Positions 53,149 through 63,286 of a DNA stretch of 64,000 bases are shown here, piece after piece (within the stretch, counting starts at the first letter, position 1; the number at the start of each line of letters is the position of its first letter). The notes under the pieces are model-generated. The model was not told the origin of the DNA and searched no databases. It was given only the letters and a program-made list of their open reading frames with translations. This DNA is from Schistocerca nitens. Its lineage: Eukaryota; Arthropoda; Insecta; Orthoptera; Acrididae. The stretch spans positions 479,239,376-479,303,375 of the forward strand of contig NC_064619.1 in assembly GCF_023898315.1 (NCBI RefSeq). The letters run 5' to 3'. The position numbers and the translations under genes were made by a program.

Positions 53149-53784
53149 ATTACTTATGTATGTAGTAATTTATAATAGACCTTGTCAGTGTTGCACGTCG
53201 TACATTGGCCAAATAATAAGAACAATGGACAATAGATGCAAAGTACAGCCGGCCGAAGTGGCCGTGCGGTTAAAGGCGCTGCAGTCTGGAACAGCAAGAC
53301 CGCTACGGTCGCAGGTTCGAATCCTGCCTCGGGCATGGATGTTTGTGATGTCCTTAGGTTAATTAGGTTTAACTAGTTCTAAGTTCTAGGGGACTAATGA
53401 CCTCAGCAGTTGAGTCCCATAGTGCTCAGAGCCATTTTTTTGCAAAGTACATCAGAGGTACACGCGACTAAGACAGGCAACTAAATTGGCCTTTACTGAC
53501 CACTGTCTGGTACTCAGTCATTCAAGAACTATGACGAAACGATGTTTCTGGCACAGACTCCCAAATAATGTGACAATTTTATGAGGGAGTCTGCAGAGAC
53601 AATGATGACGAATAATCCTATGAATCGTAAGATTGGGAACCAACTCACCAGAGCCTGGGATCCTGCACTGGAGATGCTAAAAACGCAACAACAGCACCGG
53701 AAGAACTCCACAAAAAGAAGAACTGAGGGTGAGAACATAGGAAACAAACCCGCAGACATACCACCAGATGGAGGGTGCTTCTAG
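53149..53784 (+). pseudogene. PLE 2 GIY-YIG endonuclease, split by a SINE
   Basis: Before the SINE: YNRPCQCCTSYIGQIIRTM, the GIY-YIG start with the Cys pair common in PLEs. After it: shifted text through ESAETMMTNNPMNRKIGNQL and TRAWDPALEML, the usual C-terminal end. The frame closes at 53784. Not functional. Confidence 0.8.
53248..53440 (+). mobile_element. SINE family 1 inserted in PLE 2
   Basis: Complete: gccggccgaagtggccgtgc head, B box GGTTCGAATCC, tail gctcagagccattttttt. An 11-bp TSD tgcaaagtaca lies at 53237-53247 and 53441-53451. Confidence 0.96.
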
Positions 53785-54049
53785 CGGGAGAGGACCGCAA
53801 AGTGAACATATGGGACCGCAGTGGACCGAAAACGGAACACCGACGCGCAGACGGGTGCGTGGGAGCGAAGATGGAACACCAGTGCTTGGCCTGGCGCACC
53901 GGACAGCAGTGGGGAACACCTAAGATAGTTTATAGCGAGAGAGAACAGTTGGAACCGCAGGGAACCGAAAACGGAACGTTAGCCCACAGTCAGGCGCTCA
54001 ATACCTAAGACGGACACTCGGAACCGACGATGGAGGGAGAAGAGCGTAT

Positions 54050-55085
54050 GTATAAATATTTCAATTATCAAGCGCAGCACCAGATCTGACACTGCGCTGC
54101 CCTTACCTTCTAGAAAACCAAAGTGGTCGTCTTCTAACAGACTGTCAATTTTCTTTGCTACTCTTGTGTGTGTTATCCTTTCTGACAATTTGGATTCAGC
54201 CGTTAAGGTGATGGTGTAGTAGTCCACGCATATGTCTTTTCTTGTTGTCCTTGGAACTCCTTGGGTGCGTTTTTCCTGTAAGTCTGATGGTGTGCAGCCA
54301 GTCTCATAAATTCTACGAACCAAGCTGAACAGTCGTTTGGTTGCCACTTCACCCAGTGATTTCAGAAAGTCCTAAGGAATGTTATTTACCTCCTCTACCT
54401 TACTTGACGCAAGCGTTCAAAAGCTCTGTTAAACTATTACTATAGTGCTTGATACTCGGTGTCTTCCACACGGACACATTTTTTCCTCTATCAAGTCACT
54501 TGACAAGTCCTCTCCCCCCCCCCCCCTCCCTCCTCCCCTCTTCTCTCGCGCAGAGACATCTAGTGTATTCTCTTCACCTAAACGCTCTTTATTCTGCGTT
54601 TAACAGTGAAATTTCGATTGCATTCTTATTGTTGACACTATTTCTTTTAATTTCATCGAAGGTGGTTTGAACATTTCTAGATGATGGACGTGTCCTACCG
54701 ACAACTATTACTTTCTCGATTTCTTCACAGTTTTCTGCACTATCTCGCCTTCGTTTCCCTACGATTTCCACGTATTTTATTCACGAGAGACTTATATTGC
54801 TGTATTCATGCCATTCCTTGCAGTCACTTCCATTGCAGCTATGGTTGTCCGTCTAGTTTCTGTAATTGCCCTCTTAAGAGATATCCACTCCACTGGTCTG
54901 CGAACTGTGATATGCCTTATCGTGATACCCACATCCTTAGCGAAGTTTAAACGCGTCTCATCATTCTTCAATATCCCACTTCCTTCCACACTGATTCTTC
55001 CGGACAATTTTCTTAAACTTCCTATACGCTTCATCATTACTAAATTGTGATCTGACTCTGTATTTACTCCTGAGTACTGTTACTC
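54050..55085 (-). pseudogene. RTE-like LINE G, decayed RT and linker
   Basis: Minus strand. Near 54347-54250: ATKRLFSLVRRIYETGCTPSDLQ. Near 54150-54085: VAKKIDSLLEDDHFGFLEGKG (RT blocks before motif A). Upstream, near 54890-54810: TRRTTIAAMEVTARNGMNTA, the linker between endonuclease and RT. A polypyrimidine run (about 54503-54540) lies inside. Many stops. Motifs A-C are missing because the copy ends at the PLE 2 tail. Confidence 0.65.
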
Positions 55086-55476
55086 TCCATCTCCGACGGA
55101 AGAAGAATTACATTAGCAAAGAGAATTATTTGTGTTTTTGGGAATGAGAGTATGTAGACGAGTACTCCATTGCCGGGAATAACAGGCTCGCAATTCCTAA
55201 TGTGCTATCGCCTGAATATTATTACTGGCATGTATCTTTATTCGCGCTTGGACATCGGACTTCGTAATGAAATAAAACTGCAGGCTCTGAAAAAGTTTGC
55301 TAGCGTTAGCAGCGATCTGCGTGAAATGTAGAAAATGGCTCCTAATTGTTCGCCGGCAACCCGTCATTCTAGAAAGCGTTAGGAATACTTACAGGAACCA
55401 GAACATCTGGACAGTCAGCTGTAAAAATGGTGGTAATTAGTCTTACAATAAATACATGCATCCCGTTCCCAGTTAA
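55086..55476. other. No feature recognised
   Basis: No domain or TE end identified. Confidence 0.4.
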
Positions 55477-55731
55477 TGGTGGTGGTGGTGGTGGTTAGTG
55501 TTTAACGTCCCGTCGACAACGCGGTCATTAGAGACGGAGCGCAAGCTCGGGTTAGGGAAGGATTGGGAAGGAAATCGGCCGTGCCCTTTCAAAGGAACCA
55601 TCCCGGCATTTGCCTGAAACGATTTAGGGAAATCACGGAAAACCTAAATCAGGATGGCCGGAGACGGGATTGAACCGTCGTCCTCCCGAATGCGAGTCCA
55701 GTGTGCTAACCACTGCGCCACCTCGCTCGGT
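55477..55731 (-). mobile_element. SINE family 5 (tRNA-like head, GGT-rich end)
   Basis: Minus strand: ccgagcgaggtggcgcagtg (A box), acggttcaatcccgtctccg (B box), a conserved body (gatttaggttttccgtgatt) and an end gacgggacgttaaacacta followed by CCA/ACC repeats (plus-strand ggtggtggtggtgg, 55478-55495). Unlike SINE families 1 and 2 in both head and body. The TSD is uncertain (ttaat on both sides). Confidence 0.88.
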
Positions 55732-55949
55732 GGAATTAATATTATCTAATAATCACAAATGCTTACACAAGCAGTGGCCAAGGCAGAAGAGAGTGGGCTA
55801 GCAGAATAAGAATATAAGAGTGAGAGTTTATTAAAGACAAGTGATGAACAACTTACAAAAATTCAGAGATAAAGTTTTTATCACAGTTACTGAAATATAC
55901 ATTGTTTTACTTCTCTTGCCATGTGCATAAAAGGTTATTCAATTACAGT
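55732..55949. other. No feature recognised
   Basis: Short AT-rich spacer before the old LINE H copy. Confidence 0.4.
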
Positions 55950-56476
55950 TATTAAATCGCATTTATAACACAAAATATATACAACTTTAAGAATGATTTG
56001 ACGTACATAGTACCTGATTTCGAAATTTTTGTCGGATCATGAAGTAATCCAGCTGGTATTTTCCCGTGTGTGCGGACATTTTCTACGCGTATCCCTCCTT
56101 TGTGATTTATGAACAGAGTATTCGCTGTTACCAGCTGAAGTTTAATGCAAAACTCAGTCTTCCTCGTCTCACATTTATACAACCATATCCTCCCGTAACG
56201 TTGTCACCTATTCTCTCCTCTACTTGAGCTTTCCAATCCCCCACCATTATTAGATTTTCACCTGCCTTTACGTACTGAATTACGCAATCTATATCCTCAT
56301 ATATTTTTCTACTTTTCATCTTTTGCTTGTGGCTCTTCACGTGGATATGAACTAATGCTGTTGGCCTTGGTTTGCTGTCGATTCTGATGAGAACAGTGGT
56401 GTCGCAGAGCTGCAGTAACTCATTGCCTGCCCTATCTTCCTATTCATAAATAATCCTATTCTCGTGTATCATATTC
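55950..56476 (-). pseudogene. Old RTE-like LINE H, endonuclease part (continues at 58697)
   Basis: Minus-strand text IYEDIDCVIQYVKAGENLIM and VGDWKAQVEERIGDNVTG is the Asp/Asn block area of an RTE-type endonuclease. It continues the other piece at 58697-58870 across the nested SINE and RTE. Stops and shifts throughout. Confidence 0.7.
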
Positions 56477-56543
56477 AAAATTGTTCAAATGGCTCTGAGC
56501 ACTATGGGACTTAACATCTGTGGTCATCAGTCCCCTAGAACTT

Positions 56544-58553
56544 GTTGTTGTTGTTGTGGTCTTCAGTCCTGAGACTGGTTTGATGCAGCTCTCCATGCTA
56601 CTCTATCCTGTGCAAGCTTCTTCATCTCCCAGTACCTACTGCAACCTACATCCTTCTGAATCTGCTTAGTGTATTGATCTCTTGGTCTCCCTCTACGATT
56701 TTTACCCTCCACGCTGCCCTCCAATGCTAAAGTTGTGATCCCTTGATGCCTCAAAACATGTCCTACCAACCGATCCCTTCTTTTAGTCAAGTTGTGCCAC
56801 AAACTTCTCTTCTCCCCAATCCTATTCAATACCTCCTCATTAGTTATGTGATCTACCCACCTTATCTTCAGCATTCTTCTGTAGCACCACATTTCGAAAG
56901 CTTCTATTCTCTTCTTGTCCAAACTAGTTATCGTCCATGTCTCACTTCCATACATGGCTACACTCCATACAAATACTTTCAGAAACGACTTCCTGACACC
57001 TAAATCTATACTCGATGTTAACAAATTTCTCTTCTTGAGAAACGCTTTCCTTGCCATTGCCAGTCTACATTTTATATCCTCTCTACTTCGACCATCATCG
57101 GTTATTTTACTCCCTAAATAGCAAAACTCCTTTACTACTTTAAGTGTCTCATTTCCTAATCTAATTCCCTCAGCATCACCCGACTTAATTTGACTACATT
57201 CCATTATCCTCGTTTTGCTTTTGTTGATGTTCATCTTATATCCTCCTTTCAAGACATTGTCCATTCCGTTCAACTGCTCTTCCAAGTCCTTTGCTGTCTC
57301 TGACAGAATTACAATGTCATCGGCGAACCTCAAAGTTTTTATTTCTTCTCCATGGATTTTAATACCTACTCCGAACTTTTCTTTTGTTTCCTTTACTGCT
57401 TGCTCAATATACAGATTGAATAACATCGAGGAGAGGCTACAACCCTGTCTCACTCCTTTCCCAACCACTGCTTCCCTTTCATGCCCCTCGACTCTTATAA
57501 CTGCCATCTGGTTTCTGTACAAATTGTAAATAGCCTTTCGCTCCCTGTATTTTACCCCTGCCACCTTCAGAATTTGAAAGAGAGTATTCCAGTCAACATT
57601 GTCAAAAGCTTTCTCTAAGTCTACAAATGCTAGAAACGTAGGTTTGCCTTTTCTTAATCTTTCTTCCAAGATAAGTCGTAAGGTCAGTATTGCCTCACGT
57701 GTTCCAACATTTCTACGGAATCCAAACTGATCTTCCCCGAGGTCGGCTTCTACCAGTTTTTCCATTCGTCTGTAAAGAATTCGCGTTAGTATTTTACAGC
57801 TGTGACTTATTAAACTGATAGTTCGGTAATTTTCACATCTGTCAACACCTGCTTTCTTTGGGATTGGAATTATTATATTCTTCTTGAAGTCTGAGGGTAT
57901 TTCACCTGTCTCATACATCGTGCTCACTAGATGGTAGAGTTTTGTCATGACTGGCTCTCCCGAGGCCATCAGTAGTTCTAGTGGAATGTTGTCTACTCCC
58001 AGGGCCTTGTTTCGACTCAGGTCTTTCAGTGCTCTGTCAAACTCTTCACGCAGTATCTTATCTCCCATTTCGTCTTCATCTACATCCTCTTCCATTTCCA
58101 TAATATTGTCCTCGAGTACATCTCCCTTGTATAAACCCTCTATATACTCCTTCCACCTTTCTGCCTTCCCTTCTTTGCTTAGAACTGGGTTTCCATCTGA
58201 GCTCTTGATATTCATACAAGTGGTTCTCTTCTCTCCAAAGGTCTCTTTAATTTTCCTGTAGGCAGTATCTATCTTACCCCTAGTGAGACAAGCCTCTACA
58301 TCCTTACATTTGTCCTCTAGCCATCCCTGCTTAGCCATTTTGCACTTCCTGTCGATCTCATTTTTGAGACGTTTGTATTCCTTTTTGCTTGCTTCATTTA
58401 CTGCATTTTTATATTTTCTCCTTTCATCAATTAAATTCAATATTTCTTCTGTTACCCAAGGATTTCTATTAGCCCTCGTCTTTTTACCTACTTGATCGTC
58501 TGCTGCCTTCACCACTTCATCCCTCAGAGCTACCCATTCTTCTTCTACTGTAT
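56544..58553 (-). mobile_element. RTE-clade LINE, 5'-truncated (RTE 2), inserted in a SINE
   Basis: The 3' end, minus strand, is CCACAACAACAACAAC (plus-strand start gttgttgttgttgtgg at 56544). The 5' end is truncated in the linker at 58553. The target tagaactt is duplicated at 56536-56543 and 58554-58561, in the SINE body. Close relative of RTE 1. Confidence 0.96.
56563..58515 (-). CDS. RTE 2 reverse transcriptase, 650-codon open frame
   Basis: Uninterrupted frame from MVKAADDQVGKKTRANR. RT blocks: NKALGVDNIPLELLMAS, IIIPIPKKAGVDRCENYR, DQFGFRRNVGTREA, FLAFVDLEKAFDNVDWNT (motif A), GVRQGCSLSSMLFNLYIEQ (motif B), LRFADDIVILSE (motif C). The C-terminal part has YLGSKITDDGRSREDIKCRL, SVAMYGSETWTIT and a final NRRGRPRDQYTKQ. 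The endonuclease domain is missing through 5' truncation, so the insertion is dead on arrival as a LINE and the ATG is a chance internal Met. The open frame indicates recent insertion, not selection. Confidence 0.9.
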   Translation of the reverse strand: MVKAADDQVGKKTRANRNPWVTEEILNLIDERRKYKNAVNEASKKEYKRLKNEIDRKCKMAKQGWLEDKCKDVEACLTRGKIDTAYRKIKETFGEKRTTCMNIKSSDGNPVLSKEGKAERWKEYIEGLYKGDVLEDNIMEMEEDVDEDEMGDKILREEFDRALKDLSRNKALGVDNIPLELLMASGEPVMTKLYHLVSTMYETGEIPSDFKKNIIIPIPKKAGVDRCENYRTISLISHSCKILTRILYRRMEKLVEADLGEDQFGFRRNVGTREAILTLRLILEERLRKGKPTFLAFVDLEKAFDNVDWNTLFQILKVAGVKYRERKAIYNLYRNQMAVIRVEGHEREAVVGKGVRQGCSLSSMLFNLYIEQAVKETKEKFGVGIKIHGEEIKTLRFADDIVILSETAKDLEEQLNGMDNVLKGGYKMNINKSKTRIMECSQIKSGDAEGIRLGNETLKVVKEFCYLGSKITDDGRSREDIKCRLAMARKAFLKKRNLLTSSIDLGVRKSFLKVFVWSVAMYGSETWTITSLDKKRIEAFEMWCYRRMLKIRWVDHITNEEVLNRIGEKRSLWHNLTKRRDRLVGHVLRHQGITTLALEGSVEGKNRRGRPRDQYTKQIQKDVGCSRYWEMKKLAQDRVAWRAASNQSQD

Positions 58554-58696
58554 TAGAACTTAGAACTACTTAAACCTAACTAACCTAAGGACATCACATC
58601 CCAGGCAGGATTCGAACCTGCGACCGTTAAGGTCACGCGGTTCCAGACTGTAGCGCCTAGAACCGCACAGCCACACCTGCCGGCTGTATCATATTC

Positions 58697-58870
58697 CGTT
58701 GCTGCTGATGTGACCCTATATTCGTCTGACCAGAAATTTTATCTTCTTTTCATTTCGCTCCACGGAGCCCACTATATCTTGACTGAGCCTTTATATAACT
58801 CTTTTCAGATTTTCTAGCTCCCCTACGACATTCATGATCCTGACATCCCATCACACTTTTCTAATTACTG
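58697..58870 (-). pseudogene. Old LINE H, endonuclease start
   Basis: Minus strand, in pieces: MNVVGELENLKRVI, QDIVGSVERNEK and, directly after the 12-bp SINE TSD, YTRIGLFMNRK. These are degenerate forms of RTE endonuclease text such as the ENLKREMDRLKLDIVG in RTE 1. This shows that 58697-58870 and 55950-56476 were once joined. Confidence 0.65.
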
Positions 58871-59475
58871 TGGATGCACATTTTGTGTCTTTAATGCAGT
58901 GCTTCCATGGCCTTCAGCATCCTCATGCCGTTTATCATTGGTGATTATTCCGCCTTTTAGGGACATTATCGCACGTCTAAGGCGAAAGGCTACTTTGACA
59001 CTCTGTCCACTCCACGACCCTCTTCGACAAGTCCGTTGGCAGAAACAGAGTAAATCCATATACAGAAAGTCGTCTGTTGCATACGCTGAGGATTTTTATT
59101 CGATGTCTAGGCAGTGTCTGGGATCCATCCGAGGACCCAGGTCATTTTGATTACGAATTAAAGATGCTAATCCTAGACCACGACTCGACATTGTTCCGAA
59201 AAAGGTGCAAAATTACCTCCTGATAGTCTAATCGGCTGAGTCACTTTGTTTTGACTCCTCTTGCCGAGTGCTATGGAACTGTTACTTGAGATTTTCGGTG
59301 AGAAATTGGGCTCTAGACAAGTACTTGCAAATAAAAATATTACGCAACTTTATTGTTTTGAATTGATAATTAATACTTGATGATTACTCATCGTACGCAA
59401 GACTTACGAGAGCAGTGTTGCTTCAAATTACGAGGAAAATGGTTACTAATTCACATAAGAACTGAAAAGAATATA
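58871..59475. other. No feature recognised
   Basis: No domain, SINE or TE end found. Confidence 0.4.
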
Positions 59476-59502
59476 CACTGAAGAGACAAAGAAACTGGTA
59501 CA

Positions 59503-59703
59503 GCCGCGCGGGATTAGCCGAGCGGTCTCAGGCGCTGCAGTCATGGACTGTGCGGCTGGTCCCGGTGGAGGTTCGAGTCCTCCCTCGGGCTTGGGTGTGT
59601 GTGTTTCTCCTTAGGATAATTTAGGTTAAGTAGTGTGTAATCTTAGGGGCTGATGACCTTAGGAATTAAGTCCCATAATATTTCACACATATTTGAACAT
59701 TTG
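59503..59703 (+). mobile_element. SINE family 2 inserted at the edge of a Tc1-like element
   Basis: Complete: head gccgcgcgggattagccgag, B box GGTTCGAGTCC, tail cacacatatttgaacatttg. A 10-bp TSD aactggtaca lies at 59493-59502 and 59704-59713. It lies 27 bases inside the TIR end of the host transposon. Confidence 0.95.
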
Positions 59704-59790
59704 AACTGGTACACCTGCCAAACATCGTGTAGGGCCCCGGCGAAAACGCAGAAGTGCCGCAACACGGCGTCACATGGATTCGACTAATGC

Positions 59791-60582
59791 CTAAGTAATG
59801 ATGGAGGGAACTGACACAATGAATGCTGCAGGGCTGTCCATAAATCCGTAGGAGTACGAGGCGACGGAGATCTCAACAGCACGTTGCAAGGCATCCCAGA
59901 TATGCTCAATAATGTTCATATCTAGGGAGTTTGGTAGCCAGCGGAAGTGTTTTATCTCAGAAGAGTGTTCCTGGAGCCACTCTGTAACAATTCTGGACAT
60001 GTGGAGTGTCTCACTGTCCAGCTGGAATTGCCCAAATCCGTTGGAATGCACAATGGACATGAATGGATGCAGATGATCAGACAGGATGCTTACGTACGTG
60101 TCACCTGTCGCAGTGGTATCTGGACGTATCATGGGTCCCACACACTATTAAAGAGCTTTCACCAGCTTGAACAGTCTCCTGCTGACATGCAAGTTCCATG
60201 GATTCTTGAGGTTGTCTCCATACCCGTACTCATCCACCCGCTCGATACAATTTGAAGCGAGACTCGTCTGACCAGGCAACCTATTTCCGGTCATCAACTA
60301 TCCAATGTCGGTGTTGACGGGCCCAGGCAAGGCGTAAAGCTTTGTGTTGTGCAGCCATGAAGGGTACAAAAATGGGCCTTCGGCTCAAAAAGTCCATATC
60401 GATGATGTTTCATTGATGGCCCAAACATTGCAATGTGCAGCAATTTGAGGAAGGGTTGCACATCTGTCACGTTGAACGATTCTGTTCAGTCGTCGTTGGT
60501 CTCGCTCTTGTACGATCTTTTTCCGGCCGCAGGGATGTCGGAGATTTGATGTTTTATCGGATTCTTGGTATTCACAGTACAC
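59791..60582 (-). pseudogene. Tc1-like transposase, decayed
   Basis: Minus strand. N-terminal part: KTSNLRHPCGRKKIVQERDQ, RRLNRIVQRDRCATLPQIAA (HTH). C-terminal part: QFQLDSETLHMSRIVTEWLQ (second Asp), NSLDMNIIEHIWDALQRAVE (Glu). I count 36 residues between the second Asp and the Glu. The first Asp block is not readable. Several stops. Confidence 0.8.
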
Positions 60583-61021
60583 GTGAAATGATAGTACGGG
60601 AAAATCCCCACTTCATCGCTACCTAGGAGATGCTGCGTCCCATCGCTCGTGCGCCTGCTATAACACCACGTTAATGCTCGCTTAAATATTGATAACCCGC
60701 TATCGTAGTAGCAGTAACCGATCTAACAACTGCGCCAGACAATTGTTGTCTTATATAGGCGTTGCCGACCGCAGCGCCATATTCTGCCTGTTTAAATATC
60801 CCTGTAGTGAATATGCATGCCTACACTAGTTTCTTTCGCACTTCAGTGTAAATACATGTGAATGAAATGATTTTGCCTCTATATTCCTTATGCAAAAACT
60901 TTAGGAATTGGAGAATCATAGAACCAAATACGCGCAATTACTCTCTAAATATTACGGTATATTGATAATTTTTACTTATGGAACGTCTGACAGCAGCTGA
61001 ATAAAACACAATTTTAGTGTC

Positions 61022-61068
61022 ATACGCGTTTCGCCTTTATTTTCTGCAAGGCATCATCAGTGGCCTGG
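61022..61068 (-). ncRNA. Hammerhead-ribozyme-like core (candidate)
   Basis: On the minus strand CTGATGA (61060-61054) is followed by a GCCTT/AAGGC stem with a 10-base loop, then GAAAC (61032-61028) and the self-complementary ACGCGT, then A. The order CUGANGA, stem II, GAAA is that of hammerhead ribozymes, which PLEs are known to carry. Against it: one unpaired U sits between CUGAUGA and stem II, and stem I pairs poorly. Confidence 0.35.
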
Positions 61069-61431
61069 AATATGTACATATGTTAGCTATTTAATTTACA
61101 TTTTTGTCATTGTGGCTATAGGTTATAAACAGTTCTTGTGGTTAGTATTTCCTATTAAGTAGTAATGTTTTGAACTGTACTTACAGGTTGCGTGGATAAT
61201 TTATTACATATTACGCTCCTGTTGCATTTTTGGTGTTGTTGTTCTTCTTGTCATGAACGCCAATTTGCGGTTTTTTTCCCCACATTCCACAGCACTATGC
61301 ACTGAACGCTTGTTTTAATGCAATGTTTAGGTTTCTGTTACCGACTGTCAAATGTTTTTGCCAAAGATCGAATTTTATTTCCAAACTTATGAGTGTAACT
61401 ATTGAAGTATCTGTGGTCTGTTCGTGTATGC

Positions 61432-61522
61432 ATTTGTGTGTGCGTTCGTGTATGTGTGTGTGTGCGTGTGCGTGTGTGTTTTGGTGTGATATTAATTTTA
61501 TTTTATTTTATTTTTTATTTTT
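61432..61522. repeat. TG-rich microsatellite followed by a TTTTA run
   Basis: gtgtgtgtgtgcgtgtgcgt type repeats, then attttattttattttatttt type repeats. Confidence 0.85.
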
Positions 61523-63075
61523 AGTTTTTAAATAAATTGAAATTCACTTTAATAACACAGTAAGTGGGAGTCTGTATTGTTTGAAAGAGGATGCATAGTA
61601 GGAATGTTCCACCCTGGAACAGTTTTTCGTGATGCATAAGTCATCAGGCGCCATTGCCATCCGGCAATACATCATTGCCAGGCGGGCTGTAGGGTGCACG
61701 GCCCCTGCGACTCAACGATTGCACAGTCCAGCGGGGCAAGAAATTTGCAGTCCGACCCGCAGAAGGCTTTCGCGTACACCAGACACGAAGAACAGGTGGC
61801 AAGCGCAACCGCGACAGGGGTCGTTCCTTCTGCGGGCCTTTTGCTGCAGCCTCCGTTTCACGTGTGGCCAATCTATTGCAAGTATACCTCCGCCGTGCGA
61901 ATATTTAGCATGAAGTCGACCCCGATTCAGGCAGTTCCGTCGCAACCAAACAGTTGACGTTATCTGAATCGGACCTCACGCCACCTTCGCCTACAGTGGA
62001 CAACGCGAATGACATGCTCGCCGGTACAGTTGGTATCATTCGTTACTGTCAGACTCGTCCGGCGACGAATGAATGTGTACAATAATCTGCTGTGTACATT
62101 TACCCAACTCCCCCTTAACGTGTTTCTGTCACTGATAAGAAGTCACAATCAGGACGTAAAAAAACCTCGAGAGGAACCTTTATTAAGTGAAAGAAATCAC
62201 AGTTCAGAGACCCGCTCTCTCGTCTCTCATGTCTTCAAAACTGACCACGACTCACAACCTCATGGCGTCACGTAGGTCTATACAACATGTTATTTTGAGC
62301 AGCTCTACGTTACTTTATTTATCTTAATCATAGTCTACTTTATTCCACTGTAATATTGTATTTTCTACTAATATGGCCCAGTACTTAATTCCAGCATCAT
62401 CGAGTACTTAATTTCAAATGCCTTAGGAGCTAGTATCGTCCAGTAATTTGTGTTGCTATCATAATGCCTTCGTACTTGTATAATTCGTTACTTTATGCTA
62501 GTATCTTTCACTTCCTCTCATATCCAATTCGTGAAGAGCTATAATTGCATTGTTCACTTACGGTACTGGCTCGATAAATAAATCCTAGCTTAAACCGTTT
62601 CACGGCATTTAGTCTGTGATTTCAAACAGAGAAACGAAACTTCACTTCGAAGCAGTCTCCTCCTAAAATAATCAATTTGTGTAATTAGTCCGTTAAATAG
62701 CTTCGAGTAACCCGTAAACACCAAGAACACAGTAAAATCAGTTTGCGTATGCTTTTACACCCATATTTTCCAATCCCTTAGTAGCTCTTTCACGGTAGCG
62801 GAGAACTAGTAATAAATGGCGAGGCGATATACTTACGTTTACACTGATGGATGGTCAACAGAGAAAAGTCTGCAGTCAGTCAATAAAACTTTCAATCCGT
62901 AGCACAAGCTAGAGAAAAAGTCAATTTCGTCAGAATTCTTTCCTTAGAAGAGACTGAGTTAGAGGCACACTGCTTTAGGGACTTTTGAGTGAACTTCAAG
63001 GATCAAGGACTCAGCAGTAGGAAAAATATCTCCGGAAGGAAAAGTAGGGTTCCTCATCTGTCAGACGGATCAACA

Positions 63076-63275
63076 GCCGTCCGCTGTGGCCGAGCGGTTC
63101 TAGGCGCTTCAGTCTGGAACCGCGGTGCTGCTACCGTCGCAGATTCGAATGTTGCCTTGGGCATGGATGTGTGTGATGTCCTTAGGTTAGTTAGGTTTAA
63201 GCAGTGCTAAGTCTATGGGACTGATGACCTCAGATGTTAAGTTCCATAGTGCTTAGAGCCATTTGAACCATTTGA
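63076..63275 (+). mobile_element. SINE family 1, full length
   Basis: Head gccgtccgctgtggccgagc, B box mutated (agattcgaatg), tail cttagagccatttgaacc with the last repeat doubled (atttgaaccatttgaa). An 11-bp TSD acggatcaaca lies at 63065-63075 and 63276-63286. Confidence 0.95.
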
Positions 63276-63286
63276 ACGGATCAACA

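Larger units (their letters stand above)
48150..54040 (+). mobile_element. Penelope-like element (PLE 2), opened by four insertions
   Basis: Once insertions are removed, the PLE pieces run in order: N-terminal part 48150-48536, RT start 49944-50487, RT-endonuclease linker 51650-51740, GIY-YIG endonuclease 53149-53247 and 53441-53784, 3' tail to about 54040. The inserts are a LINE (48537-49943), a TIR element with tRNA-like arms (50488-51646), a Tc1 (51741-53148) and a SINE (53248-53440). Three of the four are supported by target duplications. Confidence 0.85.
56477..58684 (-). mobile_element. SINE family 1, split by RTE 2
   Basis: Tail part 56477-56543 (gttcaaatggctctgagcac) and head part 58554-58684 (B box inverted gattcgaacc, end cacacctgccggc). 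The whole is flanked by a perfect 12-bp TSD tgtatcatattc (56465-56476 and 58685-58696). The SINE lies in the older LINE H. Confidence 0.95.
59476..60848 (-). mobile_element. Tc1-like element with short TIRs, carrying a SINE
   Basis: Ends CACTGAAGAGACAAAGAAAC (59476) and inverted CACTGAAGTGCGAAAGAAAC (60848). TA at 59474-59475 and 60849-60850. Without the SINE and its duplicated target it is about 1.16 kb, near full length for the family, and its minus strand carries a decayed transposase. Confidence 0.92.
60851..63064. other. Mostly unassigned; CA/TG and TTTTA repeats; GC-rich block
   Basis: A hammerhead-like core is listed separately. A TG-rich run (about 61432-61482) is followed by a TTTTA run (61496-61522). 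The block 61640-61990 is GC-rich, with overlapping open frames on both strands but no domain I recognise. Confidence 0.4.

Noticed and set aside
61640..61990. A host exon in the GC-rich block with open frames on both strands
   Set aside because: Frames are short, overlap on both strands, and show no domain or convincing splice sites. GC richness alone explains the lack of stops.
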